Positions 26,859 through 35,315 of a stretch of DNA of 36,257 bases are shown piece after piece. The notes under the pieces are model-generated. The model was not told the origin of the DNA. It saw only the letters and a list, made by a program, of their open reading frames with translations, and made no database searches. The first letter of the stretch is position 1; each line of letters starts with the position of its first letter. This stretch comes from an uncultured Curvibacter sp. (GTDB taxonomy: Bacteria; Pseudomonadota; Gammaproteobacteria; Burkholderiales; Burkholderiaceae_C). The stretch is from assembly GCA_903834975.1 (NCBI GenBank), contig CAILKX010000064.1:1-36257 (forward strand), written 5' to 3'. The position numbers and the translations under genes were made by a program.

Positions 26859-27449
26859 GTGAGCGATGCCTACGCCTTAGATGCCTTGGTGAGTGCCTTG
26901 CGGCGCTTGCCCGGTGTCGGCCAAAAGTCGGCCTCGCGCATGGCCTATCACTTGTTGCAAAGCGACCGTGAAGGCGCTCAATTGCTGTCACGGGCATTGC
27001 AAGAGGCCGTCACTTTGGTGGGCCATTGCACCCATTGCCACACGTTGACTCAGGCCCAGATTTGCCCCACTTGCTCAGACCCCAAGCGTGATGCGACCCG
27101 TTTGTGTGTCGTCGAAACCCCTGCCGATCAAGCAGCGCTGGAGCGCACCGGGGCCTACAACGGGCATTATTTTGTTTTGCTTGGCCGCATCAGCCCGTTG
27201 GACGGCATGGGTCCGAATGAGATCGGTCTGCGAGAGTTGTTTGACCGCGCCAGCTCAGGCGGCGTGCAAGAGGTCATTTTGGCCACCAACTTCACCGCTG
27301 AGGGCGAAGCCACGGCCTACGTGGTGAGCGAAGGCCTAAAAAATCGGGGCTTGCGCGTGACCCGATTGGCCCGCGGCGTGCCGGTCGGCAGTGAGTTGGA
27401 ATACGTTGACTTGGGCACCATCGCCCATGCCTTGGCCGATCGGCGCTAA
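26859..27449 (+). CDS. recR: Recombination mediator RecR
   Basis: RecR acts with RecF and RecO to load RecA on gapped DNA. The 196-residue protein has the helix-hairpin-helix [18 protein letters not shown], a zinc module with C57, C60, C69 and C72, and a Toprim domain beginning [15 protein letters not shown] and including [11 protein letters not shown]. The C-terminal Walker-like segment is [17 protein letters not shown]. The start is GTG; the shadow Dine-Shalgarno-like sequence is weak (AGAGTGA). It ends 4 bp before the stop of the convergent mltD. Confidence 0.97.
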   Translation: MSDAYALDALVSALRRLPGVGQKSASRMAYHLLQSDREGAQLLSRALQEAVTLVGHCTHCHTLTQAQICPTCSDPKRDATRLCVVETPADQAALERTGAYNGHYFVLLGRISPLDGMGPNEIGLRELFDRASSGGVQEVILATNFTAEGEATAYVVSEGLKNRGLRVTRLARGVPVGSELEYVDLGTIAHALADRR

Positions 27450-27472
27450 CGCCTTAAGGCGTTTGTTTTTTC
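27448..27472 (+). terminator. intrinsic terminator of recR, reaching into the mltD coding end
   Basis: AACGCC-TTAA-GGCGTT (27448-27463) forms a 6-bp stem with a TTAA loop, followed by TGTTTTTTCTT. The hairpin begins in the recR stop codon and the T-run lies within the last codons of mltD (encoding its Lys-rich C-terminus). Confidence 0.7.
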
Positions 27473-29112
27473 TTGGCGTTGTTGGCACCAGCGGCTTGTT
27501 TCTTCGAAGCACTTTTGGAAGCGGGGGCATTGCCCTTAGATTTTTGGCTGGCCTGATTGCCTTGCTTGTTTTTCTTGCCTTCTTGATTGGTTGGACCGCC
27601 CGTCACGGAGACGAACACAGACAACACCTGTCCGTTGCGCAAGGCCGCATTCGGGCTCAGATTCAAATTGTTCCAAAGTGCCAGTTGGGCGGGGTTGACT
27701 TTGTAGCGTTTCGCCACACTGGTCAGTGTGTCTTTGTGACCCACCTTGACCGAGATTTGTTTCTGCACAAACTCAGGTGAAAAGGACAACTGTGCTGTGT
27801 CCGCGATGTGGCCCGTCACGTCTCCTTGGTCGGCCAATGCCCCATTGCGTCGCACGATCAAAGTCGAACCTTGCTTGACCAGCATGTGCGGCGGGATGTT
27901 GTTGACGCTGCGCAGTTCGGACTCGCTCATGCCGACGCGCGTGGCCACCGCCGCCACAGACAAGGTGCTGGGGGCGATCCAAGCCGTCCAACTCGCCAGC
28001 TGACCGGACTGGTAAGCCGCCAGGTTCTTGTTAAACAGCGCCGCATTGTCCCAAGGCAGCAAAATTTGCGGGGTTCCAGACGCCAAAATCACCAACTTAC
28101 TCGCCGAGGGATTGAGGGCTTGAAAGTCTGCCAAAGTGATGTCGGCCAAACGAGCCGCTAAAGCCACATCGATGTCACGGGGCAATTCGACGGTGTCAAA
28201 GTAAGGGTGATTGGCAATGAAGGGCAGTTCCACCTTGAACTTGCTGGGCGCTTGAACAATGTTTTTCAGAGACTGCAACTTGGGCACATAGTGCCGCGTT
28301 TCATTGGGCATGCTCAAGTCTTCAAAACCCGTGCCCAAGCCCAATTTCTGGTTTTTGGCAATGGCTTTGGCGACGTTGCCTTCACCCCAGTTGTAGGCCG
28401 CGAGGGCCAGATGCCAATCGCCAAATTGGGCATGGAGTTTTTGCAAATAGTCGAGCGCCGCACGGGTCGAGGCCAACACATCGCGGCGGTCGTCCCGAAA
28501 CAAGTTTTGATGCAGGTCGTAGGTCGTGCCAGTGGCGGGCATGAACTGCCACATGCCCGCGGCTTTGGCGCTTGAAACCGCTTGGGGATTGAAGGCGCTT
28601 TCGACAAATGGCAGCAGGGCCAATTCGGTGGGCATGCCGCGTCGTTCCAGCTCTTCCACAATGTAGAAGATGTATTTTTTGGAACGCTGCGCCATGCGGC
28701 TCATGCTGTCGGGTCGGAGGGTGTGCCAACGCTCGCTCTCGTGCACCAAGGGGTTGTCCAAGTTGGGCATGTTGAAACCCACCCGAATCCGATCCCACAT
28801 GTCGGCAGGGGGCACCACGGTGGCCACCTGGCTTTCGCTGTCCAAAACCGTCTGAGCATCAATGGCCAGAAAAACCTTGGGGGCGCCTGTGCTTTCTTTG
28901 GCTTTGCCCGAGTTGACTTTGGGGGGTGCGCCTGGAGCGGTTGGAGCACTGGGCGTCTCCACCGTCGATTTGAGGCCTGGTTCACTGGCCTTTGCCGTCG
29001 AAGCCGAGGGGTCTGTCGGCAAAGGCGCGCACGCGCTGAGCAGTAAAACAGCCGACCAACCCGAGATCAAGGCCCACGCCGCAAGACCTCGTCTTGCATT
29101 CAGCCTCTTCAT
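27454..29112 (-). CDS. mltD: Membrane-bound lytic murein transglycosylase D (SLT plus LysM)
   Basis: MltD cleaves peptidoglycan glycan strands with 1,6-anhydro product formation. The 552-residue precursor has a lipoprotein signal with lipobox LLSAC (C28), then a Pro/Ala-rich spacer. The SLT domain has the catalytic glutamate in LLPFVESAFNP, the SAKAAGMWQFMPATG motif and LALAAYNWGEGNV. A degenerate LysM-like repeat (about residues 375-420) and a clear LysM (about 440-490) are followed by a Lys/Asn/Ser-rich tail of about 55 residues. I chose the ATG at 29112, which overlaps the gloB stop as ATGA and gives a normal lipoprotein signal; an in-frame ATG lies six codons upstream. The gene pair gloB-mltD is commonly linked. 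Confidence 0.93.
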   Translation of the reverse strand: MKRLNARRGLAAWALISGWSAVLLLSACAPLPTDPSASTAKASEPGLKSTVETPSAPTAPGAPPKVNSGKAKESTGAPKVFLAIDAQTVLDSESQVATVVPPADMWDRIRVGFNMPNLDNPLVHESERWHTLRPDSMSRMAQRSKKYIFYIVEELERRGMPTELALLPFVESAFNPQAVSSAKAAGMWQFMPATGTTYDLHQNLFRDDRRDVLASTRAALDYLQKLHAQFGDWHLALAAYNWGEGNVAKAIAKNQKLGLGTGFEDLSMPNETRHYVPKLQSLKNIVQAPSKFKVELPFIANHPYFDTVELPRDIDVALAARLADITLADFQALNPSASKLVILASGTPQILLPWDNAALFNKNLAAYQSGQLASWTAWIAPSTLSVAAVATRVGMSESELRSVNNIPPHMLVKQGSTLIVRRNGALADQGDVTGHIADTAQLSFSPEFVQKQISVKVGHKDTLTSVAKRYKVNPAQLALWNNLNLSPNAALRNGQVLSVFVSVTGGPTNQEGKKNKQGNQASQKSKGNAPASKSASKKQAAGANNAKKKQTP

Positions 29113-29933
29113 TGGAAGTTGTTCTTCCATTCACGCAGATGGGCAAAAACGGTGGTCTCGTTCCATTCGTTGGTCTTGCGCTGTGGAAAGTGTTGTTGGA
29201 CCGCTTGAATCACGCTGATTTCTCGACTTCGCAAAAAAGGATTGATCGCCAATTCCTGCCCGATGGAAGAAGGCAGGGTGGGCATAGACTGGGCGCGCAG
29301 CGTTTGACACGCCAAGTTGTATTTCTGTAAGGCGGCGTTGTCCGTCTCAACAGCCAACGCAAATCGCAGGTTGGACAAGGTGTATTCGTGCGCGGCACAA
29401 ACCCGAGTGTCCGCTGGCAACTGCGCGAGGCTGTCCAATGAAGCCAACATTTGTGCCGGTGTGCCTTCGAACAAGCGCCCGCAGCCGCCAGAAAAAAGGG
29501 TGTCACCGCAAAACAGCAAGGGCGCTGCCACGCCGTTGATCTGGGCGTTCTCGCAAAAGTAAGCAATGTGGCCGGCGGTATGGCCTGGCACGTCAATGAC
29601 CTTGAAATCGAGCCCCAAGACGTTGATGTGCTGTTGACCGACCAAAGGCTCAACGGGTATTGGCATTTTTTCCAACGCAGGCCCGAACACCTGTGCACCC
29701 GTTCGGGCCACCAACTCGGCCACGCCACCCACATGGTCTGGATGGTGGTGGGTGATCAAAATCGCCCCCAATTGCAGAGCAGGGTGCTCAGATAAGAAGG
29801 CCAAAACTGGTTGAGCATCGCCCGGATCGACCACCAAGGCTTGCTGGTCATTTTGCAAAAACCACAAGTAGTTGTCGCTGAAGGCCGGCAAAGGCGTCAG
29901 GATGTGGCTGGATTCAGGGCGGGACAAGGTCAT
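29109..29933 (-). CDS. gloB: Hydroxyacylglutathione hydrolase (glyoxalase II)
   Basis: GloB hydrolyses S-D-lactoylglutathione, the last step of methylglyoxal detoxification. The 274-residue protein has the metallo-beta-lactamase zinc motif THHHPDHVGG with H62, H64, D66 and H67, then PGHTAGHIAYF, the bridging aspartate in CGDTLFSGGCGRLFEG, and the AAHEYTLSNLRFA histidine. The C-terminal glyoxalase II domain includes NPFLR. It is divergent from the methyltransferase gene with about 126 bp between start codons, the same neighbourhood as gloB-yafS-rnhA of E. coli. It couples translationally to mltD. Confidence 0.96.
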   Translation of the reverse strand: MTLSRPESSHILTPLPAFSDNYLWFLQNDQQALVVDPGDAQPVLAFLSEHPALQLGAILITHHHPDHVGGVAELVARTGAQVFGPALEKMPIPVEPLVGQQHINVLGLDFKVIDVPGHTAGHIAYFCENAQINGVAAPLLFCGDTLFSGGCGRLFEGTPAQMLASLDSLAQLPADTRVCAAHEYTLSNLRFALAVETDNAALQKYNLACQTLRAQSMPTLPSSIGQELAINPFLRSREISVIQAVQQHFPQRKTNEWNETTVFAHLREWKNNFQ

Positions 29934-30059
29934 GGTTATTGGCGTTTTAAAGGATTATAGAAAGCCGCTCTTTATTCCCCCCTTTGAACGGCCAGGAGTC
30001 ACCCTTCAGACGCCCAAGGGCCTTAAACTGCGGGCTGTTTAAACGGTGTCCCCAGGTCA

Positions 30060-30827
30060 ATGAATTCACTTTCTGATTGGTTGCAAACGCCCGCGGGCCA
30101 GTATTTGCTGGCTTGGGAGCAGGCTCAGTTGAATGTGTCGGTGGCTGACATTTTTGGTTTTCATGGCTTGCAACTCGGGCTACCTGAGATCGACGCCCTG
30201 GCTGCCAACCGGATGCCCCATCGCTGGTTGGCCTTGGATGCACCCAGCGAGGTCAAGCCCAATCTCTATTGCGACTTGGCTGCCCTTCCTTTTTCCGAGG
30301 CCAGCCTGGATTTGGTCGTCATGCCCCACACCTTGGAGTTGACCACCGATCCGCACGCCGCCTTGCGTGAGGCCGCCCGCGTCTTGGTGCCCGAAGGGCG
30401 CTTGGTCATCACTTGTTTCAACCCCAACAGCTTGTGGGGCCTCAGGCAAAGCCTGTCAATGGGACTTTCTAAATGGGGCTTGAGCGAACCGTTTGTTCCG
30501 GTGACCGGCGAATGGTTGGGCACGTGGCGCTTGCGAGATTGGTTGCACTTGCTCAGTTTGGAAGTGGAATCGACCGACTTGGGGGGCTATCGATTGCCGA
30601 TGAGCCGGCAGGGCTGGCTTGACAACACGGCCTATTTGGACGCTTGGGGCCGACGGGGTTGGCCGATTTTTGGCGCGGTTTATTGCATGGTGGCCGTCAA
30701 AAAAGTGCACGGCATGCGCCTGATGGGCCCGGCTTGGAAAAAGTCAGTCCGCGTGCCATCGAGCACCCGGGCGACTGGCCTGCCCGCAGCCAGACAAGAG
30801 TCGGGCCATTCAAACCTTAATTTGTAG
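30060..30827 (+). CDS. SAM-dependent methyltransferase, YafS-like (type 11)
   Basis: The 255-residue protein has a class I methyltransferase core. A motif I-like region is degenerate ([14 protein letters not shown]), followed by [47 protein letters not shown], which matches the Methyltransf_11 pattern. The usual glycine-rich VLDLGCG loop is not evident, a feature of this group, so SAM binding may be altered. The gene lies between gloB and rnhA, as yafS does in E. coli, and 8 bp before rnhA. The substrate is unknown. Confidence 0.8.
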   Translation: MNSLSDWLQTPAGQYLLAWEQAQLNVSVADIFGFHGLQLGLPEIDALAANRMPHRWLALDAPSEVKPNLYCDLAALPFSEASLDLVVMPHTLELTTDPHAALREAARVLVPEGRLVITCFNPNSLWGLRQSLSMGLSKWGLSEPFVPVTGEWLGTWRLRDWLHLLSLEVESTDLGGYRLPMSRQGWLDNTAYLDAWGRRGWPIFGAVYCMVAVKKVHGMRLMGPAWKKSVRVPSSTRATGLPAARQESGHSNLNL

Positions 30828-30835
30828 ACGAAAAC

Positions 30836-31282
30836 ATGAATTCTGTGGTCATTTATACCGACGGTGCTTGCAAAGGCAACCCAGGCCCAGGTGGCTGGGG
30901 CGTGGTGCTCCGATCCGGGGCGCAGCAAAAGGAGTTGTTTGGCGGCGAATTGAACACCACCAACAACCGAATGGAAATGATGGCGGTGATTCAGGCCTTG
31001 CAAGCCTTGAAACGCCCCTGCGAAGTGACCCTGTTTTTAGACAGCGAATATGTCCGCAAGGGCATCACCGAGTGGGTCCACGGTTGGAAGGTCCGGGGTT
31101 GGAAGACAGCGGCCAAACAGCCCGTCAAGAATGTGGATTTGTGGCAACAACTCGACCAGTTGGTCACCACAAGTGGGCACAAAATTGATTGGCGCTGGGT
31201 CAAAGGCCATGCCGGCGACCCGGGCAACGAGCGTGCCGACGAATTGGCGAACGACGGCGTGAACAAGGCGTTATCGGCCTAG
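30836..31282 (+). CDS. rnhA: Ribonuclease HI
   Basis: RNase HI cuts the RNA strand of RNA-DNA hybrids. The 148-residue protein carries the full metal-binding set: D in [18 protein letters not shown] in [12 protein letters not shown] in LFLDSEYV and the C-terminal D in [10 protein letters not shown]. It also has the basic handle region [20 protein letters not shown] and the flexible-loop histidine in [10 protein letters not shown]. Length is close to the 155 of E. coli. It follows the methyltransferase gene with an 8-bp gap. Confidence 0.97.
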   Translation: MNSVVIYTDGACKGNPGPGGWGVVLRSGAQQKELFGGELNTTNNRMEMMAVIQALQALKRPCEVTLFLDSEYVRKGITEWVHGWKVRGWKTAAKQPVKNVDLWQQLDQLVTTSGHKIDWRWVKGHAGDPGNERADELANDGVNKALSA

Positions 31283-31296
31283 GTGGCTGCGCAGAT

Positions 31297-32079
31297 TCAG
31301 GCAGGTGTTAAACCAGCTTCTAACTCAGAAGGGGTGTTGACATTGGCAAAGGCCTGCGGATCGGCGAACACCACGGGCAACGCCTTTTGTTGTGCCAACC
31401 ACAGACCCACTTGGCGCTCACCCTGGGCCAGAAACTGCACCAGGCTGGGGGCCAAGTCTCGGTGAATCAGCGCCATCACGGGGTGTTTGTCTTTGCCGTT
31501 CGGCGCGGTGCAGGCGAAGGCTGCCCGAGCAGTCGGCGCATCGGGTGCATTCAAGGCCGAGCAAAATTGTTCGGCCAAATCAAGCGGAAACAAGGGCGCG
31601 TCGCAAGGGACGGTCAGCAACCACTCGGTTTGCATATTCAGCAGGCCCGCGAGCACGCCCGCCAAGGGCCCCATCAAAGGGTTGGGTGAGGGGCTGCGTG
31701 AGGGGCTGCTTGAGGGGCTGATTAAGGTGCTTGCTGAAGCGCTTTTCAAAGGCCCCTCTTGGAGGCCCATTTGATTTGTTTGGCTAGGTTGGCCGGTTTG
31801 ACTGGTTTGACTGGTTTGACTGGTTTGAGCCTTTGGGCGGTCGATGCCGTTGTCGCGCCAAAGGGGCACGCCCCATGGGGCGTAAACATCGAAACAGCGG
31901 TTCACATTCAGCGCGATGGTTTTGACTTGGGGCCGAAGCCGTTCCAGTGCCCTTAGAGCCAGAGGCCGGCCCTGCCAAAGGGCCAAGCCTTTTTCTTGGC
32001 CCAGCCGTCGACCTTCGCCGCCCGCCAGCACCAAGCCGGTCAGGTGTTGCAAGGGGTCCAAGTGATGCGGATGCGCCAA
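31297..32079 (-). CDS. mobA: Molybdenum cofactor guanylyltransferase MobA, with low-complexity insert
   Basis: MobA attaches GMP to molybdopterin. The 260-residue protein has the nucleotide-binding loop LVLAGGEGRRLGQEKGLALWQGRPL, the NVNR segment, PLMGPLAGVLAGL, and the catalytic-site VPCDAPLFPLDL region. Between the DNGID and PLMGPLAG segments, about residues 80-132, it carries some 50 residues of Gln/Thr/Ser- and Ser/Pro-rich repeats that E. coli MobA lacks, where this link is only a few residues. No ATG is available: the frame opens after a stop inside the end of moaA, and the first usable start is TTG 32079, 4 bp past the moaA stop with GAGGG just ahead. Translation is probably coupled to moaA. 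Confidence 0.9.
   Translation of the reverse strand: MAHPHHLDPLQHLTGLVLAGGEGRRLGQEKGLALWQGRPLALRALERLRPQVKTIALNVNRCFDVYAPWGVPLWRDNGIDRPKAQTSQTSQTSQTGQPSQTNQMGLQEGPLKSASASTLISPSSSPSRSPSPNPLMGPLAGVLAGLLNMQTEWLLTVPCDAPLFPLDLAEQFCSALNAPDAPTARAAFACTAPNGKDKHPVMALIHRDLAPSLVQFLAQGERQVGLWLAQQKALPVVFADPQAFANVNTPSELEAGLTPA
31687..31827. repeat. 12-bp and 9-bp tandem repeats inside mobA
   Basis: On the plus strand tgaggggctgcg occurs three times (31687, 31699, 31711), decaying further to about 31740. The 9-mer actggtttg occurs four times (31792, 31801, 31810, 31819; the first with changes). Both periods are multiples of three and keep the mobA frame, encoding Ser/Pro- and Gln/Thr/Ser-rich stretches. Confidence 0.85.
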
Positions 32080-32083
32080 GCCC

Positions 32084-33331
32084 TCAACCCCCGATGTAAC
32101 TCATTTCCACCCGGCGTTTTTCGGCAGTCGGTTGATCGCTCTCGGCTGGTGCTGAGGCCCGCATCTCGTGTCGAATTTGCGAATAACGGTCCTCTCGGCC
32201 TTGCCAAATATGGCCGATGGCGCTGGCCACTTCCGTGTCGTCGGCGCCAGCGCGCAACAGGCCACGCAAGTCATGGCCTTGGTTGGCGAACAAGCACAGG
32301 TAGAGTTGGCCTTCGGTGGTCAACCGGGCGCGGTTGCAGTCGCCGCAAAAAGCCTGGGTGACGCTGCTGATCACCCCCACCTCGCCGAGTTGGGGGTCGA
32401 ATACCCCTTGTTCGTTGGCGTAGCCCCAACGCTGCGCGGTTTCCCCGGGGGCTTGGGCCTCCAGCGGCACCAAGGGGAAGGCCGTTTGCAAACGGGCAAT
32501 GACCTCACGCGAGGGCAAGACCTCGTGCATGCGCCAGCCATTGGTGCTGCCCACATCCATGTACTCGATGAAGCGCAGTTGCACACCGCTGCCACGGAAG
32601 TGGCGGGCCATCGGCAAAATTTGGTGGTCATTGGTGCCCCGTTTGACCACCATATTGACCTTGAGCTTCTCGCCCAGCCCAGCGTCTTGAGCGGCTTGGA
32701 TGCCCGCCAACACATCGGCCACCGGAAAGTCCACATCGTTCATTTGGCGAAACACCGCGTCGTCCAACCCATCCAAGCTGATGGTGACGCGGTTCAAACC
32801 GGCGGCTTTTAGTCCAGCGGCTTTTCGGGCCAGCAAACTGCCGTTGGTGGTCAGGGCGATTTCTGGCGGGTGGCCTTCCAGGGTGCGGAGCTCGGCCAGT
32901 TGGGCAATCAAAACTTCGATGTTCTTCCGCAACAACGGCTCTCCGCCCGTGAGTCTGATTTTTTGCACGCCATGCGACAAAAACAAGCGGGCCAGTCGGG
33001 TGATTTCTTCAAAGCTCAAAAGCGACTGGTGCGGCAAATAGGCGTAGTCTTTGTCAAACACCTCTTTGGGCATGCAATAGCTACACCGGAAGTTGCAGCG
33101 ATCGGTCACGCTGATGCGCAAATCGCGCAAAGGGCGACGCAGTGGGTCCTTCAGCAGCCCATTCGGCAAGAGCGTTGGCTGCGTGGTGGGCAGCGGGTTT
33201 TTAAGCTTGACTTGGCGCAAGTCGACCAGGGGAATCGACCGAACGGTCTGTTCGGAAGGGGGGGGCGAGGCGGTGGCCGCGGGCGCCTCATGCGGCAGAG
33301 CGGGCGTCACAGAGGCAAAGCGTTCGGACAT
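32084..33331 (-). CDS. moaA: GTP 3',8-cyclase MoaA
   Basis: MoaA is the radical-SAM enzyme that, with MoaC, makes cyclic pyranopterin monophosphate in molybdenum cofactor synthesis. The 415-residue protein has the N-terminal 4Fe-4S motif CNFRCSYC with C79, C83 and C86, then [18 protein letters not shown] and ISLDGLDD. The C-terminal cluster motif is [18 protein letters not shown]. It ends in Gly-Gly, as required in this family. The first 60 residues are Ala/Pro-rich and not conserved, so a later start is possible; the ATG at 33331 has no ribosome binding site. mobA follows immediately. Confidence 0.95.
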   Translation of the reverse strand: MSERFASVTPALPHEAPAATASPPPSEQTVRSIPLVDLRQVKLKNPLPTTQPTLLPNGLLKDPLRRPLRDLRISVTDRCNFRCSYCMPKEVFDKDYAYLPHQSLLSFEEITRLARLFLSHGVQKIRLTGGEPLLRKNIEVLIAQLAELRTLEGHPPEIALTTNGSLLARKAAGLKAAGLNRVTISLDGLDDAVFRQMNDVDFPVADVLAGIQAAQDAGLGEKLKVNMVVKRGTNDHQILPMARHFRGSGVQLRFIEYMDVGSTNGWRMHEVLPSREVIARLQTAFPLVPLEAQAPGETAQRWGYANEQGVFDPQLGEVGVISSVTQAFCGDCNRARLTTEGQLYLCLFANQGHDLRGLLRAGADDTEVASAIGHIWQGREDRYSQIRHEMRASAPAESDQPTAEKRRVEMSYIGG

Positions 33332-33365
33332 GCGCGAATATTAACCCTCTGAGCGGCCATTTGGA

Positions 33366-33457
33366 GTCACTTAGGCTTAAGTCACTTAGGCTTAATCTCG
33401 TTGCCCCATCGCTTAACCCTTTCAACACTTTCCCAGATGTCCCTTTTCCAGATGTCC
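33366..33457. repeat. two short direct repeats between moaA and ppa
   Basis: gtcacttaggcttaa is repeated head to tail at 33366-33380 and 33381-33395. Downstream, ccagatgtcc occurs at 33433 and 33448, a 15-bp period. The gap of 216 bp must also contain the divergent moaA and ppa promoters. A GTAAAAT hexamer near 33508 could be the ppa -10 element, without a clear -35. Confidence 0.7.
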
Positions 33458-33547
33458 TTTTCAGTGCCTTCCCGCCCGCCTTGCAAGCTCGGTGAAAGTC
33501 GATGCCCAGTAAAATGAACGAGTTTTAATCACTCCTCTACCCAATCC

Positions 33548-34087
33548 ATGTCACTCAATCTCGTATCCGCTGGCAAGAACCCACCCGAACAGTTCAACGT
33601 GGTCATCGAAATCCCGATGAATGCCGACCCCGTTAAGTACGAGGTGGACAAGGAATCGGGCGCCATTTTTGTGGACCGCTTTATGAGCACGGCCATGCAC
33701 TACCCCACCAACTACGGTTATGTGCCCCAAACCCTGAGCGGCGATGGCGACCCCGTGGATGTCTTGGTGATCACGCCCTTCCCCCTGTTCCCCGGTGTGG
33801 TGGTGCCTTGCCGCGCTTTGGGCATTTTGAAGATGGAAGACGAAGGCGGCGTGGACGGCAAGGTGTTGGCCGTGCCGACCGACAAAATTTTGTCGATCTA
33901 CTCGCAGTGGCAAAAGCCCGAAGACATCAACCCTTTGCGTTTGAAGCAGATTGCCCATTTCTTTGAGCACTACAAAGACCTCGAACCCGGCAAGTGGGTG
34001 AAGGTCTTGGGTTGGGAAGGCGTCGAGGCTGCCAAGGCAGAAATCATGGACGGCATCAAGAATTTCAACGCGGCCAAGAAAGCCTAA
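33548..34087 (+). CDS. ppa: Inorganic pyrophosphatase (family I)
   Basis: Ppa hydrolyses pyrophosphate released by biosynthetic reactions. The 179-residue protein matches soluble family I enzymes. It has the [11 protein letters not shown]-terminal segment, [28 protein letters not shown], the metal-binding [11 protein letters not shown] aspartates, the central [13 protein letters not shown] region and the KILSIYSQW and [12 protein letters not shown] helices. The ATG at 33548 matches the family N-terminus. It stands alone on its strand between moaA and the DUF482 gene. Confidence 0.97.
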   Translation: MSLNLVSAGKNPPEQFNVVIEIPMNADPVKYEVDKESGAIFVDRFMSTAMHYPTNYGYVPQTLSGDGDPVDVLVITPFPLFPGVVVPCRALGILKMEDEGGVDGKVLAVPTDKILSIYSQWQKPEDINPLRLKQIAHFFEHYKDLEPGKWVKVLGWEGVEAAKAEIMDGIKNFNAAKKA

Positions 34088-34114
34088 AAAGCTCAGAAAG
34101 CGCAATCAGCCTCA

Positions 34115-34135
34115 AAGCTTGGTTAACCTAAGCTT
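34115..34135. terminator. possible bidirectional terminator between ppa and the DUF482 gene
   Basis: AAGCTT-GG and CC-T-AAGCTT form an 8-bp stem with one bulged T and a TTAA loop, in the 40-bp gap between convergent genes, overlapping the DUF482 stop codon. The T-run after it on the plus strand (GTTTG) is short. Confidence 0.4.
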
Positions 34136-35315
34136 GTTTGAACGGGTTTCGCTCGTTCAAATGTTCGAGGTAGTTGGAGACCCCTTCGGTTTCTCGCTCT
34201 AAAAATCGGCCCACCGCCTCTGCAAAAGCGGGGTGGGCCAACCAGTGGGCGCTGCTGGTGTTGACGGGCATCAAGGCCCTCGCCATTTTGTGCTCGCCCT
34301 GGGCACCCCCCTCAAAACGGTCAAATTGGTGCGCGATGCACCAAGCCAAGGGTTGGTAATAGCAAGCCTCGAAATGCAGGCAATCGACCCGCTCCAAAGC
34401 CCCCCAATAACGGCCATAGGCCACTTGACTCGAACCATTTTGCAAGAGCCCTATCAAGCTGCTGGCAATGGGTTTTTGGTCGCGCTCGGCAATGAACAAC
34501 AACCACGATTCGGGTTGCAGGGCGGCTTGTGCCTCAAAAAAGGCGCGACTCAAATAGGGCGCATTGCCATGCTCCAGGTAAGTTCGCTCGTAGCATTGGT
34601 AAAAAAACGCCCAATCGGTTGGGGAAATGTCACTGCCTTGGGCCCATCGAAAAGTCACGCCTGCTTCGGAGACTTTGCGTCGCTCTTGTCGAATTTTTTT
34701 GCGCTTTTCTTGGTTCAAGCTGTTCAAGAAGTCATCAAAGTCTCGGTAAGGTTCTGGTTGGCGGTTGAGCCAGTGAAACTGCACCGTGTGGCGCGGCATC
34801 AACGCCCATGTTTGGCTGACGGCCATGTCTTCGGCACTGCCAAACAACAGGTGCAAAGATGAAACCCCCCACCCCTTACACAGGCGCAGGGCCTCTGCCA
34901 ACAGCTGCTCGCGCCGCTCGGCATCAATGGCCAGCAAGCGGCTACCGGGCACCGGCGTGAAGGGCACCGACAGGACGGCCTTGGGGTAATAGGGCAGGCC
35001 GTGCTCTTGGTAGGCGCGGGCCCAGGCCCAATCGAATACGTACTCGCCGTAAGAGTGGGTTTTGAGGTAAATCACGCAGGCGCCCAGTAGCTTTTGGCTG
35101 GGCAAAGGCGCCCACATGGTCAACACTTGCGGCGTCCAGCCGGTAGCGGTGGTGGCGCTCTCGCTGGTTTCTAATGCGCTGAGGTATTCATGGCGCATGA
35201 AAGGCGTCGGGACACTTTGCACGGCCAGCAAGCCATTCCAAGCTTCTGCCGGAATGTCGAGCATCGATTGGGCAACCTCAATGCGATAATCGTTTGGACT
35301 TTTATTGGCACTCAT
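34128..35315 (-). CDS. DUF482 (COG3146) family protein, FemAB/GNAT-like N-acyltransferase fold
   Basis: The 395-residue protein belongs to a conserved proteobacterial family of unknown function with a double GNAT/FemAB-like fold. Landmarks are VPTPFMRHEYLSALE, HSYGEYVFDWAWARAYQEHGLPYYPKAVLSVPFTPVPG, the QFHWLNR segment, the basic FLNSLNQEKRKKIRQERRKV stretch, and the C-terminal HFEACYYQPLAWCIAHQFDRFEGGAQGEHKMARAL. Some members are annotated as peptidoglycan-related acyltransferases, without proof. I prefer the ATG at 35315 because GGAAAGAG lies just upstream; an in-frame ATG at 35327 lacks one. Its start codon shares bases with that of the divergent nadE. Confidence 0.88.
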   Translation of the reverse strand: MSANKSPNDYRIEVAQSMLDIPAEAWNGLLAVQSVPTPFMRHEYLSALETSESATTATGWTPQVLTMWAPLPSQKLLGACVIYLKTHSYGEYVFDWAWARAYQEHGLPYYPKAVLSVPFTPVPGSRLLAIDAERREQLLAEALRLCKGWGVSSLHLLFGSAEDMAVSQTWALMPRHTVQFHWLNRQPEPYRDFDDFLNSLNQEKRKKIRQERRKVSEAGVTFRWAQGSDISPTDWAFFYQCYERTYLEHGNAPYLSRAFFEAQAALQPESWLLFIAERDQKPIASSLIGLLQNGSSQVAYGRYWGALERVDCLHFEACYYQPLAWCIAHQFDRFEGGAQGEHKMARALMPVNTSSAHWLAHPAFAEAVGRFLERETEGVSNYLEHLNERNPFKQA

